Shown one piece after another: positions 35,439 through 45,023 of a DNA stretch of 64,000 nt. A model generated the notes under the pieces. It did no database searches. It saw only the letters and a list, made by a program, of their open reading frames with translations, and had not been told where the DNA came from. The position numbers and the translations under genes are program-made. The first letter of the stretch is position 1; each line of letters opens with the position of its first letter. The stretch comes from Kineococcus endophyticus (GTDB lineage: Bacteria > Actinomycetota > Actinomycetes > Actinomycetales > Kineococcaceae), in the NCBI RefSeq assembly GCF_040796495.1, contig NZ_JBFNQN010000001.1, positions 372,001-436,000 of the forward strand. Direction: 5' to 3'.

Positions 35439-36354
35439 GGTCCGCAGCCTGCCCGTGCCCGACGGTCTCGAGGGCGAACGCGTCGACGCCGCCCTGTCCC
35501 GGCTGCTCGGCCTGTCCCGCACGCGCATCGCCGAGCTCGCCGCCGACGGCCTCGTCGTCGTCGACGGCGCCGCCGTCGGCAAGTCCGACCGGTTGCGCGC
35601 CGGGTCCTGGCTCGAGATCGAGGTGCCCGACCCCCCGGCGGCGCCCACGCTCGTCGCCGAGACGGTCGAGGGCCTGACGATCGTCCACGACGACGACGAC
35701 CTGGTCGTCGTCGACAAGCCGGTGGGCGTCGCCGCCCACCCCAGCCCGGGCTGGACCGGGCCGACCGTCGTGGGGGGCCTGGCGGGCGCGGGCTACCGCA
35801 TCGCGACGTCGGGGTCCGCCGAGCGGCAGGGGGTCGTGCACCGCCTCGACGTGGGCACCTCGGGGCTCATGGTCGTCGCCAAGAGCGAGCACGCGTACAC
35901 GGCGCTCAAGGCCGCCTTCAAGGAGCGGACGGTCGAGAAGGTCTACCACGCGCTCGTCCAGGGCCACCCGGACCCGTTGCGGGGCACCATCGACGCCCCC
36001 ATCGGCCGGCACCCCGGCAGCGCCTGGAAGTTCGCGGTGACCGCCGAGGGCAAGCCCAGCGTCACCCACTACGAGGTGCTCGAGGCCTTCCGTGCCGCGG
36101 CCCTGGCCGAGATCCACCTCGAGACCGGCCGCACCCACCAGATCCGCGTCCACTTCGCCGCGCTGCGCCACCCGTGCGTCGGCGACCTCACGTACGGGGC
36201 GGACCCGACGCTGGCGGCCCGCCTCGGCGTCACCCGGCAGTGGCTGCACGCCGTCCGGCTCGGCTTCGTGCACCCCGGCACCGGGCAGCCCGTGGAGTTC
36301 ACGAGCTCCTACCCGGCCGACCTGGCCACCGCGCTGGAGCGCCTGGCCGACTGA
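35431..36354 (+). CDS. RluA/RluD family rRNA pseudouridine synthase
   Basis: A 307-residue protein with an N-terminal S4 RNA-binding domain ([30 protein letters not shown]) and the RluA-type catalytic domain. The catalytic Asp lies in [33 protein letters not shown] and [20 protein letters not shown] are family motifs. It is probably the RluD type, acting on 23S rRNA, but substrate choice cannot be read from sequence. The GTG start overlaps lspA by eight bases. Confidence 0.93.
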   Translation: MPEVRSLPVPDGLEGERVDAALSRLLGLSRTRIAELAADGLVVVDGAAVGKSDRLRAGSWLEIEVPDPPAAPTLVAETVEGLTIVHDDDDLVVVDKPVGVAAHPSPGWTGPTVVGGLAGAGYRIATSGSAERQGVVHRLDVGTSGLMVVAKSEHAYTALKAAFKERTVEKVYHALVQGHPDPLRGTIDAPIGRHPGSAWKFAVTAEGKPSVTHYEVLEAFRAAALAEIHLETGRTHQIRVHFAALRHPCVGDLTYGADPTLAARLGVTRQWLHAVRLGFVHPGTGQPVEFTSSYPADLATALERLAD

Positions 36355-36469
36355 CGGCCCGCACCGGGTGTCGGGACCGGCCCGTGTCGGACCCGGCGCC
36401 TACCATCGACCCCGCACGACCCCGCACCTCGGCCACCCCGCCGCCGCACCCACCAGGAGGCCCGCCCCC

Positions 36470-39400
36470 ATGGCGTCCCCGTCCTCGTCAGCGGACTCGT
36501 TCGTCCACCTGCACGTCCACACCGAGTACTCGATGCTGGACGGCGCGGCCAAGGTGGACGACCTCTTCCGGACCGCCGCCGAGATGGGCATGCCCGCCGT
36601 CGCGACGACCGACCACGGCTTCGTCTTCGGGGCCTACGACTTCTGGAAGACGGCGAAGAAGCACGGGGTCAAGCCGATCATCGGCGTCGAGGCGTACCTC
36701 ACGCCGGGGACGGCGCGCCAGGACAAGACGCGCGTGAAGTGGGGCGACCCCAACGGCCGCTCGGGGGACGACGTCTCGGGTGCGGGGTCCTACACCCACA
36801 TGACGATGCTGGCCGAGAACACGACCGGTATGCACAACCTGTTCAAGATGAGCAGCCTGGCGAGCCTGGAGGGCTTCCTCTACAAGCCCCGCATGGACCG
36901 CGAGCTGCTCTCGCAGTACTCCTCCGGGCTCATCGCCACGACGGGCTGCCCGTCGGGGGAGGTGCAGACGCGGCTGCGCCTGGGCCAGTACGACGAGGCC
37001 CGCAAGGCAGCGGCCGAGTACCGCGACATCTTCGGCAAGGACAACTTCTTCTGCGAGCTGATGGACCACGGCCTCGACATCGAGCGCCGCGTCCAGGACG
37101 ACCTGCTCAAGCTCGCCAAGGACCTCGACCTGCCGCTGCTGGCCACGAACGACCTGCACTACACCCACGCCGGCGACGCGGCGGCGCACGCGGCCCTGCT
37201 GTGCGTGCAGTCCGGCTCGACGCTGGCCGACCCCAAGCGCTTCAAGTTCGACGCCGACGAGTTCTACCTCAAGAGCCCCGCGGAGATGCGGCACGTCTGG
37301 CGCGACCACCCCGAGGCCTGCGACAACACGCTGCTCATCGCCGAGCGCTGCGAGGTCGAGTTCACCGAGTCCACCGGCGCGTACATGCCGCGCTTCCCCT
37401 GCCCGCCGGGGGAGGACGAGGAGAGCTGGTTCGTCAAGGAGGTCTGGTCGGGCCTGGCCCACCGCTACGAGGGGCAGATCCCCGACGACGTCCGCAAGCA
37501 GGCCGACTACGAGATCGAGGTCATCACCTCCAAGGGGTACGCGGGGTACTTCCTCGTCGTCGCCGACTTCATCAACTGGTCGAAGGAGAACGGCATCCGG
37601 GTGGGTCCGGGCCGTGGGTCCGGCGCGGGGTCGATGGCCGCGTACGCCATGAAGATCACCGACCTCGACCCGCTGCGGCACGGCCTGTTCTTCGAGCGGT
37701 TCCTCAACCCCGAGCGCATGTCGATGCCCGACTTCGACGTCGACTTCGACGAGCGCCGGCGCGGTGAGGTCATCCAGTACGTCGTCGAGAAGTACGGCAC
37801 CGACCGCGTCGCCCAGATCGTCACCTACGGCACGATCAAGGCCAAGCAGGCCGTCAAGGACTCCTCGCGCGTCCTCGGCTTCCCCTTCTCGATGGGGGAC
37901 CGGATCACCAAGACGATGCCCCCGGCCGTCATGGGCAAGGACATCCCGCTCTCGGGCATCTTCGACCCCAACCACAAGCGGTACTCCGAGGCCGGGGAGT
38001 TCCGCGAGCTGTACAAGTCCGACCCGGAGGTCGTGAAGGTCGTCGACACCGCGCGGGGCCTGGAGGGCCTGAAGCGGCAGTGGGGCGTGCACGCGGCCGG
38101 CGTCATCATGTCGAGCGAGCCGCTGATCGACCTCATCCCGATCATGAAGCGCGAGGCCGACGGCGCGATCATCACGCAGTTCGACTACCCGACGTGCGAG
38201 ACGCTCGGGCTGGTCAAGATGGACTTCCTCGGCCTGCGGAACCTGACGATCCTCGACGACGCGCTGAAGAACGTCGTCGCCAACGGCAAGGACGAGGTCG
38301 ACCTCGAGAAGCTCGACCTCGACGACCAGGCGACGTTCGACCTGCTCGGCCGGGGCGACACGCTCGGCGTCTTCCAGTTCGACGGCGGCCCCATGCGGTC
38401 GCTGCTGCGCCTCATGCGCCCGGACAACTTCGAGGACATCTCCGCCGTCGGCGCGCTCTACCGCCCCGGTCCGATGGGGGCCGGGTCGCACACCGCGTAC
38501 GCCCGGCGCAAGAACGGCCAGGAGCCGATCACCCCGATCCACCCCGAGCTCGAGGAACCCCTGAAGGAGATCCTCGGCACGACCTACGGCCTGATCGTGT
38601 ACCAGGAGCAGGTCATGTCGATCGCGCAGAAGGTCGCCGGGTACTCCCTCGGCAGCGCCGACCTGCTGCGCCGCGCGATGGGCAAGAAGAAGCGCGAGGT
38701 CCTCGACGCCGAGTACGTGGGCTTCGAGAAGGGCATGCTGGACAACGGGTTCAGCAAGGAGTGCGTCAAGGCGCTGTGGGACATCCTCGTCCCGTTCTCC
38801 GACTACGCCTTCAACAAGGCCCACTCCGCGGCCTACGGCCTCGTCTCCTACTGGACGGCCTACCTCAAGGCCAACTACCCGGCCGAGTACATGGCCGCGG
38901 TGCTCACCTCGGTGCGCGACGACAAGGACAAGTCGGCGCTGTACCTCAACGAGTGCCGCCGCATGGGCATCAAGGTGCTCCCGCCGGACGTCAACGAGTC
39001 GAGCGCGAACTTCACGGCCGTCGGCACCGACATCCGCTTCGGCCTCACCGCCATCCGCAACGTGGGCGCCAACGTCGTCGACGCCATCGTGGAGGCGCGC
39101 ACCGAGAAGGACCGCTACGAGTCCTTCCAGGACTTCCTCACCAAGGTGCCGGCCGTCGTCTGCAACAAGCGGACGATCGAGTCGCTCATCAAGGCGGGCG
39201 CGTTCGACTCCCTCGGGCACCGGCGCCGCGCGCTCGTCGCCAAGCACGAGGACGCCGTCGACGCCGTCGTGGACGTCAAGCGCAACGAGGCCATCGGCCA
39301 GTTCGACCTCTTCGCCGGCCTCGGCGGCGGGGACGACGGCGGCGGCACGGGGTTCGAGGTCGTCATCCCCGACGTGCCGGAGTGGGAGAAGGCCGAACTG

Positions 39401-40024
39401 CTGGCCCACGAGCGCCAGATGCTCGGCCTGTACGTCTCCGACCACCCGCTCTTCGGGCTGGAACGGTTGCTGCAGAACGCCTCCGACGTGTCGATCTCGG
39501 CGCTGCTGGAGGACGAGTCCCGTCCCGACGGCTCGAACATCACCATCGCCGGCATGATCACCGGCCTGCAGCGCAAGACGACCAAGCAGGGCAACTACTG
39601 GGCGATCGTCACCGTCGAGGACCTCGCCGGCGCGATCGAGTGCCTGTTCTTCCCGCAGGCCTACATGGACGTCGCCCAGCTGCTCGCCGAGGACCTGGTC
39701 GTCGTGGTGAAGGGCCGGCTCAACCGTCGCGACGAGGTTCCCACGATCTACGCCTCCGGCCTGAGCGTGCCGGACATCTCCAGCACCGACGGCGTGCCCG
39801 TCACGGTGACCCTGCCGACGGCGCGCTGCACGACCGGCATCGTCGAGCAGCTCAAGACCGTGCTCGAGACGCACAAGGGGTCCACCGAGGTCCGGCTGCG
39901 GCTGACGAAGAACGGGGGCGGCAACGGCACCCTGATGCGGCTGGACGACTCCCTGCGCGTGACGCCCAGCCCCGCGCTGTTCGGTGACCTGAAGCAGCTG
40001 CTCGGCGCCTCGTGCCTCGGCTGA
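36470..40024 (+). CDS. dnaE: Replicative DNA polymerase III alpha subunit
   Basis: A 1184-residue C-family polymerase. The PHP domain keeps its metal ligands (VHLHVHTEYSMLDG and TTDHGFVFGA), which in actinobacterial DnaE1 gives a proofreading exonuclease. The catalytic motif PDFDVDFDERR lies at about 420, with GRGSGAGSMAAYAM before it. The finger, tandem helix-hairpin-helix and OB-fold (ITIAGMITGLQRKTTKQGNYWAIVTVEDL) domains follow in normal order and length. The ATG follows CAGGAGG. This is the housekeeping copy, in contrast to the DnaE2-like gene at 2186. The open frame extends 126 codons upstream of this ATG but that part is a shadow of the neighbouring gene. Confidence 0.96.
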   Translation: MASPSSSADSFVHLHVHTEYSMLDGAAKVDDLFRTAAEMGMPAVATTDHGFVFGAYDFWKTAKKHGVKPIIGVEAYLTPGTARQDKTRVKWGDPNGRSGDDVSGAGSYTHMTMLAENTTGMHNLFKMSSLASLEGFLYKPRMDRELLSQYSSGLIATTGCPSGEVQTRLRLGQYDEARKAAAEYRDIFGKDNFFCELMDHGLDIERRVQDDLLKLAKDLDLPLLATNDLHYTHAGDAAAHAALLCVQSGSTLADPKRFKFDADEFYLKSPAEMRHVWRDHPEACDNTLLIAERCEVEFTESTGAYMPRFPCPPGEDEESWFVKEVWSGLAHRYEGQIPDDVRKQADYEIEVITSKGYAGYFLVVADFINWSKENGIRVGPGRGSGAGSMAAYAMKITDLDPLRHGLFFERFLNPERMSMPDFDVDFDERRRGEVIQYVVEKYGTDRVAQIVTYGTIKAKQAVKDSSRVLGFPFSMGDRITKTMPPAVMGKDIPLSGIFDPNHKRYSEAGEFRELYKSDPEVVKVVDTARGLEGLKRQWGVHAAGVIMSSEPLIDLIPIMKREADGAIITQFDYPTCETLGLVKMDFLGLRNLTILDDALKNVVANGKDEVDLEKLDLDDQATFDLLGRGDTLGVFQFDGGPMRSLLRLMRPDNFEDISAVGALYRPGPMGAGSHTAYARRKNGQEPITPIHPELEEPLKEILGTTYGLIVYQEQVMSIAQKVAGYSLGSADLLRRAMGKKKREVLDAEYVGFEKGMLDNGFSKECVKALWDILVPFSDYAFNKAHSAAYGLVSYWTAYLKANYPAEYMAAVLTSVRDDKDKSALYLNECRRMGIKVLPPDVNESSANFTAVGTDIRFGLTAIRNVGANVVDAIVEARTEKDRYESFQDFLTKVPAVVCNKRTIESLIKAGAFDSLGHRRRALVAKHEDAVDAVVDVKRNEAIGQFDLFAGLGGGDDGGGTGFEVVIPDVPEWEKAELLAHERQMLGLYVSDHPLFGLERLLQNASDVSISALLEDESRPDGSNITIAGMITGLQRKTTKQGNYWAIVTVEDLAGAIECLFFPQAYMDVAQLLAEDLVVVVKGRLNRRDEVPTIYASGLSVPDISSTDGVPVTVTLPTARCTTGIVEQLKTVLETHKGSTEVRLRLTKNGGGNGTLMRLDDSLRVTPSPALFGDLKQLLGASCLG

Positions 40025-40515
40025 GCCGGCCGCCGGTCGGGCAGTCCCCGACCGGTGACCTGCCGGGGACCCGCCGGACGGGGTTCGTGCTGCTCTTCGG
40101 CCAGGCCGTGGCCGGTGTCGTCGTCGGGGTGCTGTGGTGGCTGCTCACGCGACGCCCGACGGCCCTGCTGGTGGGCGAACCGCTCGTGACGTCCACGTCG
40201 CAGTTCCCCATCGCCCGCGACGGGGTGTTCAGCGTCCTGACGGGGCTCGTGGGCCTGGTGGCGGCGGTCGTCGTCCTGCGGCGGGGACGGCAGGCGCCGG
40301 TCACGGTGCTGGTCGCCGCGCTGGCCGGGGCGCTGGCGTCCAGCCTGCTGGCGGCCGGGACGGGCAGCGCCCTGCCCCCCGCGCAGGCGGACCAGGCGGC
40401 CCACGTCACGCTGTCGGCCTGGGTCGCGGTCCTCGTGCAACCGTTCGTCGTCTCGGTGGTTGTGGCTCTGGTCACACTGGCCGACGTGCTGGCCCGGTGG
40501 ACCCGCACCCCGTGA
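40012..40515 (+). CDS. Hypothetical four-helix membrane protein
   Basis: A 167-residue protein with four likely membrane segments: about 24-46 (FVLLFGQAVAGVVVGVLWWLL), 70-89 (GVFSVLTGLVGLVAAVVVL), 95-115 and 135-158. The GTG start lies 13 bases inside dnaE, in another frame, so it is coupled to the polymerase gene. A short outside loop has GSALPPAQADQAAHVTLSAW. I do not recognise the family; similar small membrane proteins often follow dnaE in actinobacteria. Function unknown. Confidence 0.75.
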   Translation: MPRLSRPPVGQSPTGDLPGTRRTGFVLLFGQAVAGVVVGVLWWLLTRRPTALLVGEPLVTSTSQFPIARDGVFSVLTGLVGLVAAVVVLRRGRQAPVTVLVAALAGALASSLLAAGTGSALPPAQADQAAHVTLSAWVAVLVQPFVVSVVVALVTLADVLARWTRTP

Positions 40516-40734
40516 CCCCGGCCCGGTTCCACCCGTTCGGCGCAGTCACGACCGGGTGGCGATGAGGTCGCACCCCAGGTCACACGCTGTGTAGCCGTCC
40601 TCCGGGACGCTGCGCCGGACGGCGCGCCGAACCGTGACGGTCGGTGAGATCTCGGGGGTCCGGGTGCGCTCCGGAGACGGGGCGGCGCCGGTGGTCGGCT
40701 CAAGGGGATCTGGTGCGGGCCCGATCCCTACATC

Positions 40735-42792
40735 GTGACCCCCTCCACGATCGTTACGAAGCCCTCCCGTCGCCTCGTCGCTGCCCTCGGCGTCGTGGCC
40801 GCCACCTGCACCTTCCTCGTGACCGCCGGCGAGACCGCCGGCGCCGCCACCGCCGCGAGCGCCCAGAGCGCCACCCAGACCACCAGCAAGGTCGTCGCCA
40901 AGGACACGTTCGCCGGCGCCAGCCGCGCCGTCGGCAACGCCGAGATCGGTGGCCGCTGGGCCGTCCAGTCGCCGGCGGGCCGCACGGTCTCCACCGGTGG
41001 CAACCAGCTGACCTTCCCCTCGGTGCCCAAGGGCGGCAGCTTCGCCGCGCTGCTCCCGGCGGTCGCCGCGGCCGACGTGTCCGTCACCCACGGCGTCAAG
41101 CTGCCCACGGTGGGCGCGGCCAAGATCGGCCTCTACGAGACCACCGAGCTGCGCCGCCAGTCCGACGGCGACCGGTACGGCACGACCCTGACGATCGGTG
41201 CCGGCGGGGCCCTCACGCTCAGCGCTGACCGCGTCGTGGACGGTCGCTCCACCCAGCTGCAGAAGACCGCGCTCAAGGTGAAGGCGAGCTCGGGGTCCTG
41301 GCTCAACGTCGAGACCAAGGTCTCCGGGACCTCGCCCGTCACGGTCCAGGCCCGCGTGTGGGGTTCGGGTCAGCCGACCCCGGACTGGCAGGTCGTCGCC
41401 AAGGACACCAGCGGGTCCGCCGTCAAGAAGGCCGGCGCCGTCGGTGTCAACGGGTACCTCTCGAACAGCGGCACCCCGACCACCGTGTCGCTCAACAGCT
41501 TCCAGGCCGTGGCGACGACCACGGCGGCCGCCCCCGCGGCTCCCGCGCCGGCTCCCACGACCACCGCCAAGCCGCGCCCGACGGCCCCGACGCCCACCCC
41601 CACGGCGACGACGAACCCGCCCAAGCCCACCCAGCAGCCCACCTCCCCGTCGACGCCGGGTCTGCCGACCCTGCAGAGCGTGACGACCAACGGCTTCGTC
41701 CACCCGGGCATCCTCAACGGGACGACCACCCTCGAGGCCGCCCGTGCCGCGGCGCTGGCCGGGAAGTCCCCGCAGAAGCCGGCCTTCGACAAGATGAAGG
41801 GCAGCCGCTTCGCGAGCCTGTCCTGGACGCCGCACCCCACCGCCTACGTCGGCTGCGGCTCCTACAACGTCGTCGACGAGGGGTGCACCGAGGAGACCGA
41901 CGACGCCCAGGCGGCGTACACCCACGCGCTCATGTGGTACTTCACCGGGGACCAGCGCCACGCCGACAAGGCCAAGCAGATCCTCAACGCCTACTCCGGC
42001 ACCCTGAAGGACCACAAGTTCGACACCAAGGTCTACAAGAACGGTCTGCTGCAGGCCGGTTGGGCCGGGCAGACGTTCACCAAGGCCGCCGAGCTGATCC
42101 GCTACAGCGGTGCCGGGTGGAGCACCTCGGACGTCGCCCGCTTCGAGACCATGCTGAAGACCGCCTTCCTGCCCCGCGTCATCAACGGGTGGACCTGGAC
42201 CTCGGCGAACTGGCAGCTGACGATGGCCGAGGCGACGATGAACATCGGCGTCTTCACCAACGACCGGGCGACCTGGGAGAACGGCGTCGGCGACTGGCGC
42301 AACCACGTCAAGGGCTCGTTCTACCTGGCCTCCGACGGCAGCAAGCCGAACTTCCCGGCGAACACGATCATGAAGGACAGCAACTACCTCGACTACTGGT
42401 CGAACCCCAAGCAGTACGTCTCCGGCCTCGCGGCCGAGACCTGCCGTGACGCGTCCCACACCGCGATGGGTCTGGCCTCCGCGCTGGACGCGGCCGAGAC
42501 CGCCCGCATCCAGGGCCTGGACCTGTACGGCGAGCAGCGCACCCGCCTCGTGACGGCCATGGAGTACAACCTCAAGTTCGTCAACGACCCGTCGGCCTCC
42601 GGTTGGGTCTGCCCCAAGCCGCTGAACCTCGGCGGCACCGGCTACAAGCTGACGTTCGCGTTGGGCTACAACGCCTACGCCACCCGTGGTGGGGTCTCCA
42701 TGCCCCAGACGAAGGAGTTCCTCAGCACGGTCAGCCCGACCGGCAGCGGCATCTTCATGAACTGGGAGACGCTGACGCACTCGGCCGGCTGA
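40735..42792 (+). CDS. Secreted alginate-lyase-family polysaccharide lyase with jelly-roll-like module
   Basis: A 685-residue exported protein. A signal peptide (about 1-38, ending AGAATA) is followed by a beta-rich domain at about 50-260, a Pro/Thr linker (262-310) and an alpha-helical alginate lyase domain at about 320-680. Lyase features are WTPHPTAYVGCGSYN, DDAQAAYTHALMWYFTGDQRHADKA, TSANWQLTMAEATMNIGVF (Asn, Trp), RDASHTAMGLASA (the likely catalytic His) and a Tyr-rich end. The substrate is probably the uronic-acid polymer of the neighbouring locus rather than alginate; this is inference. The start is GTG at 40735 and no Shine-Dalgarno is visible. The beta domain is related to the end of the protein at 45024. 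Confidence 0.85.
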   Translation: MTPSTIVTKPSRRLVAALGVVAATCTFLVTAGETAGAATAASAQSATQTTSKVVAKDTFAGASRAVGNAEIGGRWAVQSPAGRTVSTGGNQLTFPSVPKGGSFAALLPAVAAADVSVTHGVKLPTVGAAKIGLYETTELRRQSDGDRYGTTLTIGAGGALTLSADRVVDGRSTQLQKTALKVKASSGSWLNVETKVSGTSPVTVQARVWGSGQPTPDWQVVAKDTSGSAVKKAGAVGVNGYLSNSGTPTTVSLNSFQAVATTTAAAPAAPAPAPTTTAKPRPTAPTPTPTATTNPPKPTQQPTSPSTPGLPTLQSVTTNGFVHPGILNGTTTLEAARAAALAGKSPQKPAFDKMKGSRFASLSWTPHPTAYVGCGSYNVVDEGCTEETDDAQAAYTHALMWYFTGDQRHADKAKQILNAYSGTLKDHKFDTKVYKNGLLQAGWAGQTFTKAAELIRYSGAGWSTSDVARFETMLKTAFLPRVINGWTWTSANWQLTMAEATMNIGVFTNDRATWENGVGDWRNHVKGSFYLASDGSKPNFPANTIMKDSNYLDYWSNPKQYVSGLAAETCRDASHTAMGLASALDAAETARIQGLDLYGEQRTRLVTAMEYNLKFVNDPSASGWVCPKPLNLGGTGYKLTFALGYNAYATRGGVSMPQTKEFLSTVSPTGSGIFMNWETLTHSAG

Positions 42793-42844
42793 GGCCGGGC
42801 GGCGCACCGCGCGCCGGACGAGGAGACGATCGAGGGACACCGCC

Positions 42845-42876
42845 GACGCCCCGGGACCGACAGGTCCCGGGGCGTC
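42845..42876 (+). terminator. Terminator after the lyase gene
   Basis: GACGCCCCGGGACC (42845-42858) pairs perfectly with GGTCCCGGGGCGTC (42863-42876) around a 4-base loop, about 50 bases after the stop codon. It separates the lyase transcript from the glycosyltransferase operon. Confidence 0.8.
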
Positions 42877-43004
42877 GTGCGTTCGCGGCCGACGACGCGC
42901 CGCGACACGCGGAAACTTCTAGCAGACCCTCCCGCCACCCCCACCTTCGGGCTATCGTCATCACTCCGCGTACAGGGGTGGTCGCGGATGGGGGGAACAA
43001 CTCG

Positions 43005-44345
43005 ATGACCAGTCACGCCCGCGGGCCGTCGGACGACGGCTTGCGCATCGCTCTGCTCGGGACCCGAGGGGTCCCTGCACGCTACGGGGGCTTCGAGACC
43101 TGCGTCGAGGAGGTCGGCTCCCGGCTCGTCGAGCGCGGGCACCGCGTCGTCGTCTACGGCGCCCGTCCCGACGGGTCCGCAGACGCCTCGCCGGGGCGCG
43201 AGCACCGGGGCATGGAGCTCGTCCCGCTGCCCGCCGTGCGCCGCCGCTCGCTGGAGACCCTGAGCCGCTCGGCGCTCGCCGTCGGCCACCTGACGGCCAC
43301 GCAGCGGGGCCGCCGCCGGGGCGGGGGACGCGCGGGAGCACCCGCCGTCGACGCCGCGATCGTCTTCAACGCCGCGAACGCGCCCTTCCTGCCGGTGCTG
43401 CGGGCCGCCGGGGTCCCCGTCGCGACCCACGTCGACGGCCTGGAGTGGAAGCGCGCCAAGTGGGGCCCGGTCGGGCAGCGCTACTACCGCTGGGCGGAGG
43501 CCTTCGCCGTCCGGCACTCCGACGCGCTCATCGCCGACGCCCAGGGGATCGCGGACCACTACCGGGCCCGCTTCGACGCCGACACGACCCTCATCCGCTA
43601 CGGGGCACCCGTCGTCGAGGGCGGGGGCGATGCGCGCCAGCTGGCGACGATGGGGCTGACCCCCGGGGGCTACCACCTCGTCGTCGCCCGCTTCGAGCCG
43701 GAGAACCACGTGGACGTCGTCGTCGAGGGGTACGTGGCCTCCCGGGCCCGCAAGCCGCTCGTCGTCGTGGGATCCGCCCCCTACTCCGACGCCTACACGG
43801 CGCGGGTGCGGGCCCTGGCCGACCACCGCGTCCGGCTCGTCGGCGGGATCTGGGACCAGGACCTCCTCGACCAGCTGTACGCCGGGGCCTCGACGTACCT
43901 GCACGGCCACAGCGTCGGCGGCACGAACCCGTCGCTGCTGCGGGCCATCGGCGCCGGGACGGCCGTCGACGCCTTCGACGTCGACTTCAACCGCGAGGTC
44001 CTGGGGGCCGCCGGCACCTACTGGACGACGGCCGCGGACGTCACCGAGGCGGTCGAGGCCGCCGAGGCGGACGAGGGACGGGTGCGCGACCGGGGCCGGG
44101 CCAGCCGGTTCCGTGCGGCGAACTACGACTGGGACGACGTCGCCGACGGCTACGAGGACCTGTGCCTGCGGCTGGCCGGCCGGCCGTCGCCCGTCCGGGA
44201 CGGCCGCAGTGCCGCCGTCCTCGACCTCGGCGCGGCGGCGCTGGGCCACGAGCGCCACGACCTCGTCGTCGACCTCGACCTCAGGGCCCTGGAGGCCGAC
44301 GACCCCGAGTACTCAGAACCCCGAGCGCGCTGGAGCAGCCGGTGA
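43005..44345 (+). CDS. DUF1972 / GT4 glycosyltransferase, probably a rhamnosyltransferase
   Basis: A 446-residue cytoplasmic glycosyltransferase. The N-terminal signature LGTRGVPARYGGFETCVEEVGSRL defines DUF1972, found in WchF/Cps2T-type rhamnosyltransferases, and a GT4 Rossmann domain follows (VVARFEPENHVDVVVEGY, GGIWDQDLLDQLYAGASTYLHGHSVGGTNPSLLRAIGAG). The C-terminal ~70 residues are acidic. The full set of dTDP-rhamnose genes at the far end of the locus supports the donor guess. ATG at 43005 follows GGGGGGA. TATCGT at 42953-42958 may be a -10 box. Confidence 0.85.
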   Translation: MTSHARGPSDDGLRIALLGTRGVPARYGGFETCVEEVGSRLVERGHRVVVYGARPDGSADASPGREHRGMELVPLPAVRRRSLETLSRSALAVGHLTATQRGRRRGGGRAGAPAVDAAIVFNAANAPFLPVLRAAGVPVATHVDGLEWKRAKWGPVGQRYYRWAEAFAVRHSDALIADAQGIADHYRARFDADTTLIRYGAPVVEGGGDARQLATMGLTPGGYHLVVARFEPENHVDVVVEGYVASRARKPLVVVGSAPYSDAYTARVRALADHRVRLVGGIWDQDLLDQLYAGASTYLHGHSVGGTNPSLLRAIGAGTAVDAFDVDFNREVLGAAGTYWTTAADVTEAVEAAEADEGRVRDRGRASRFRAANYDWDDVADGYEDLCLRLAGRPSPVRDGRSAAVLDLGAAALGHERHDLVVDLDLRALEADDPEYSEPRARWSSR

Positions 44346-44974
44346 ACGCCACGCAGCACCCCCGTCGTCCCGGGCGCAGGTCCGGACCGGCCGGCCTGGC
44401 GGTGGCCGCCCTGTGCCTGGCGACCCTCGCCGCCTGCTCCGCTCCCCGCAGCACGTCGACGAGCCTGGCCGGCGCGGAGTCGACCACGTCCGGTCCGGCG
44501 GCGACCGCGACGTCCCCGGCGCCCACCGACGGGACCGGTGAGTCGCCGGGACCGGAGGAGGCGGCGACGGCGGACGTCATCGGCACCCGCACGCTGGCCC
44601 CGGTGCCCGTGCGGGCCCCCGCCCGCTTCAGCGAGGGCCTGACCGTCACGGTCACGTCGGTGCGCGAGGCGCAGGTCACCGCCGTCTACCCCGGCGAGGT
44701 CAGCGGTCCGGGGATGGTCGTGCAGCTGACGTTCACGAACCTCTCGCCCGACCCGGTCGACCTCGACGGTGTGCGGGTCAACGCCTCCCGGCCGGACGGC
44801 TCGCCCGCCACGGCGATGGAGGGCCCGCCGTACGCGGCACCCACGGGGGTCCTGGACCTCGGGGCCTCGGCCGGCGCCACCTTCGTGTACGCGATCCCCC
44901 AGGGCACCGCTCGCTCCATGACGCTCGAGATCACCTCGGTGAGCTCGGCCGACACCGTCACCGTCGACGTCTGA
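44342..44974 (+). CDS. Secreted lipoprotein, DUF4352-like fold
   Basis: A 210-residue exported protein. The lipobox is LAACS (Cys about 34); a Ser/Thr/Ala-rich spacer of about 60 residues follows, then a single beta-sandwich (FSEGLTVTVTSVREAQV...GMVVQLTFTNLSPDPVDLDGVRVNASRPDGSPA...ATFVYAIPQGTARSMTLEI) that resembles DUF4352 domains. The GTG start overlaps the glycosyltransferase gene by four bases, so it belongs to the polysaccharide operon. A surface role in polymer handling is likely, but no activity can be named. Confidence 0.75.
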   Translation: MNATQHPRRPGRRSGPAGLAVAALCLATLAACSAPRSTSTSLAGAESTTSGPAATATSPAPTDGTGESPGPEEAATADVIGTRTLAPVPVRAPARFSEGLTVTVTSVREAQVTAVYPGEVSGPGMVVQLTFTNLSPDPVDLDGVRVNASRPDGSPATAMEGPPYAAPTGVLDLGASAGATFVYAIPQGTARSMTLEITSVSSADTVTVDV

Positions 44975-45023
44975 TCCCGACCGCCACGAACGTCGCCGAC
45001 GAGGCGGCAGCAGGGGAGTACAG

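Noticed and set aside
36488-39874. Minus-strand open frame of 1128 codons
   Set aside because: It is antisense to the well-conserved dnaE. Long antisense frames arise because stop codons are rare at this GC content.
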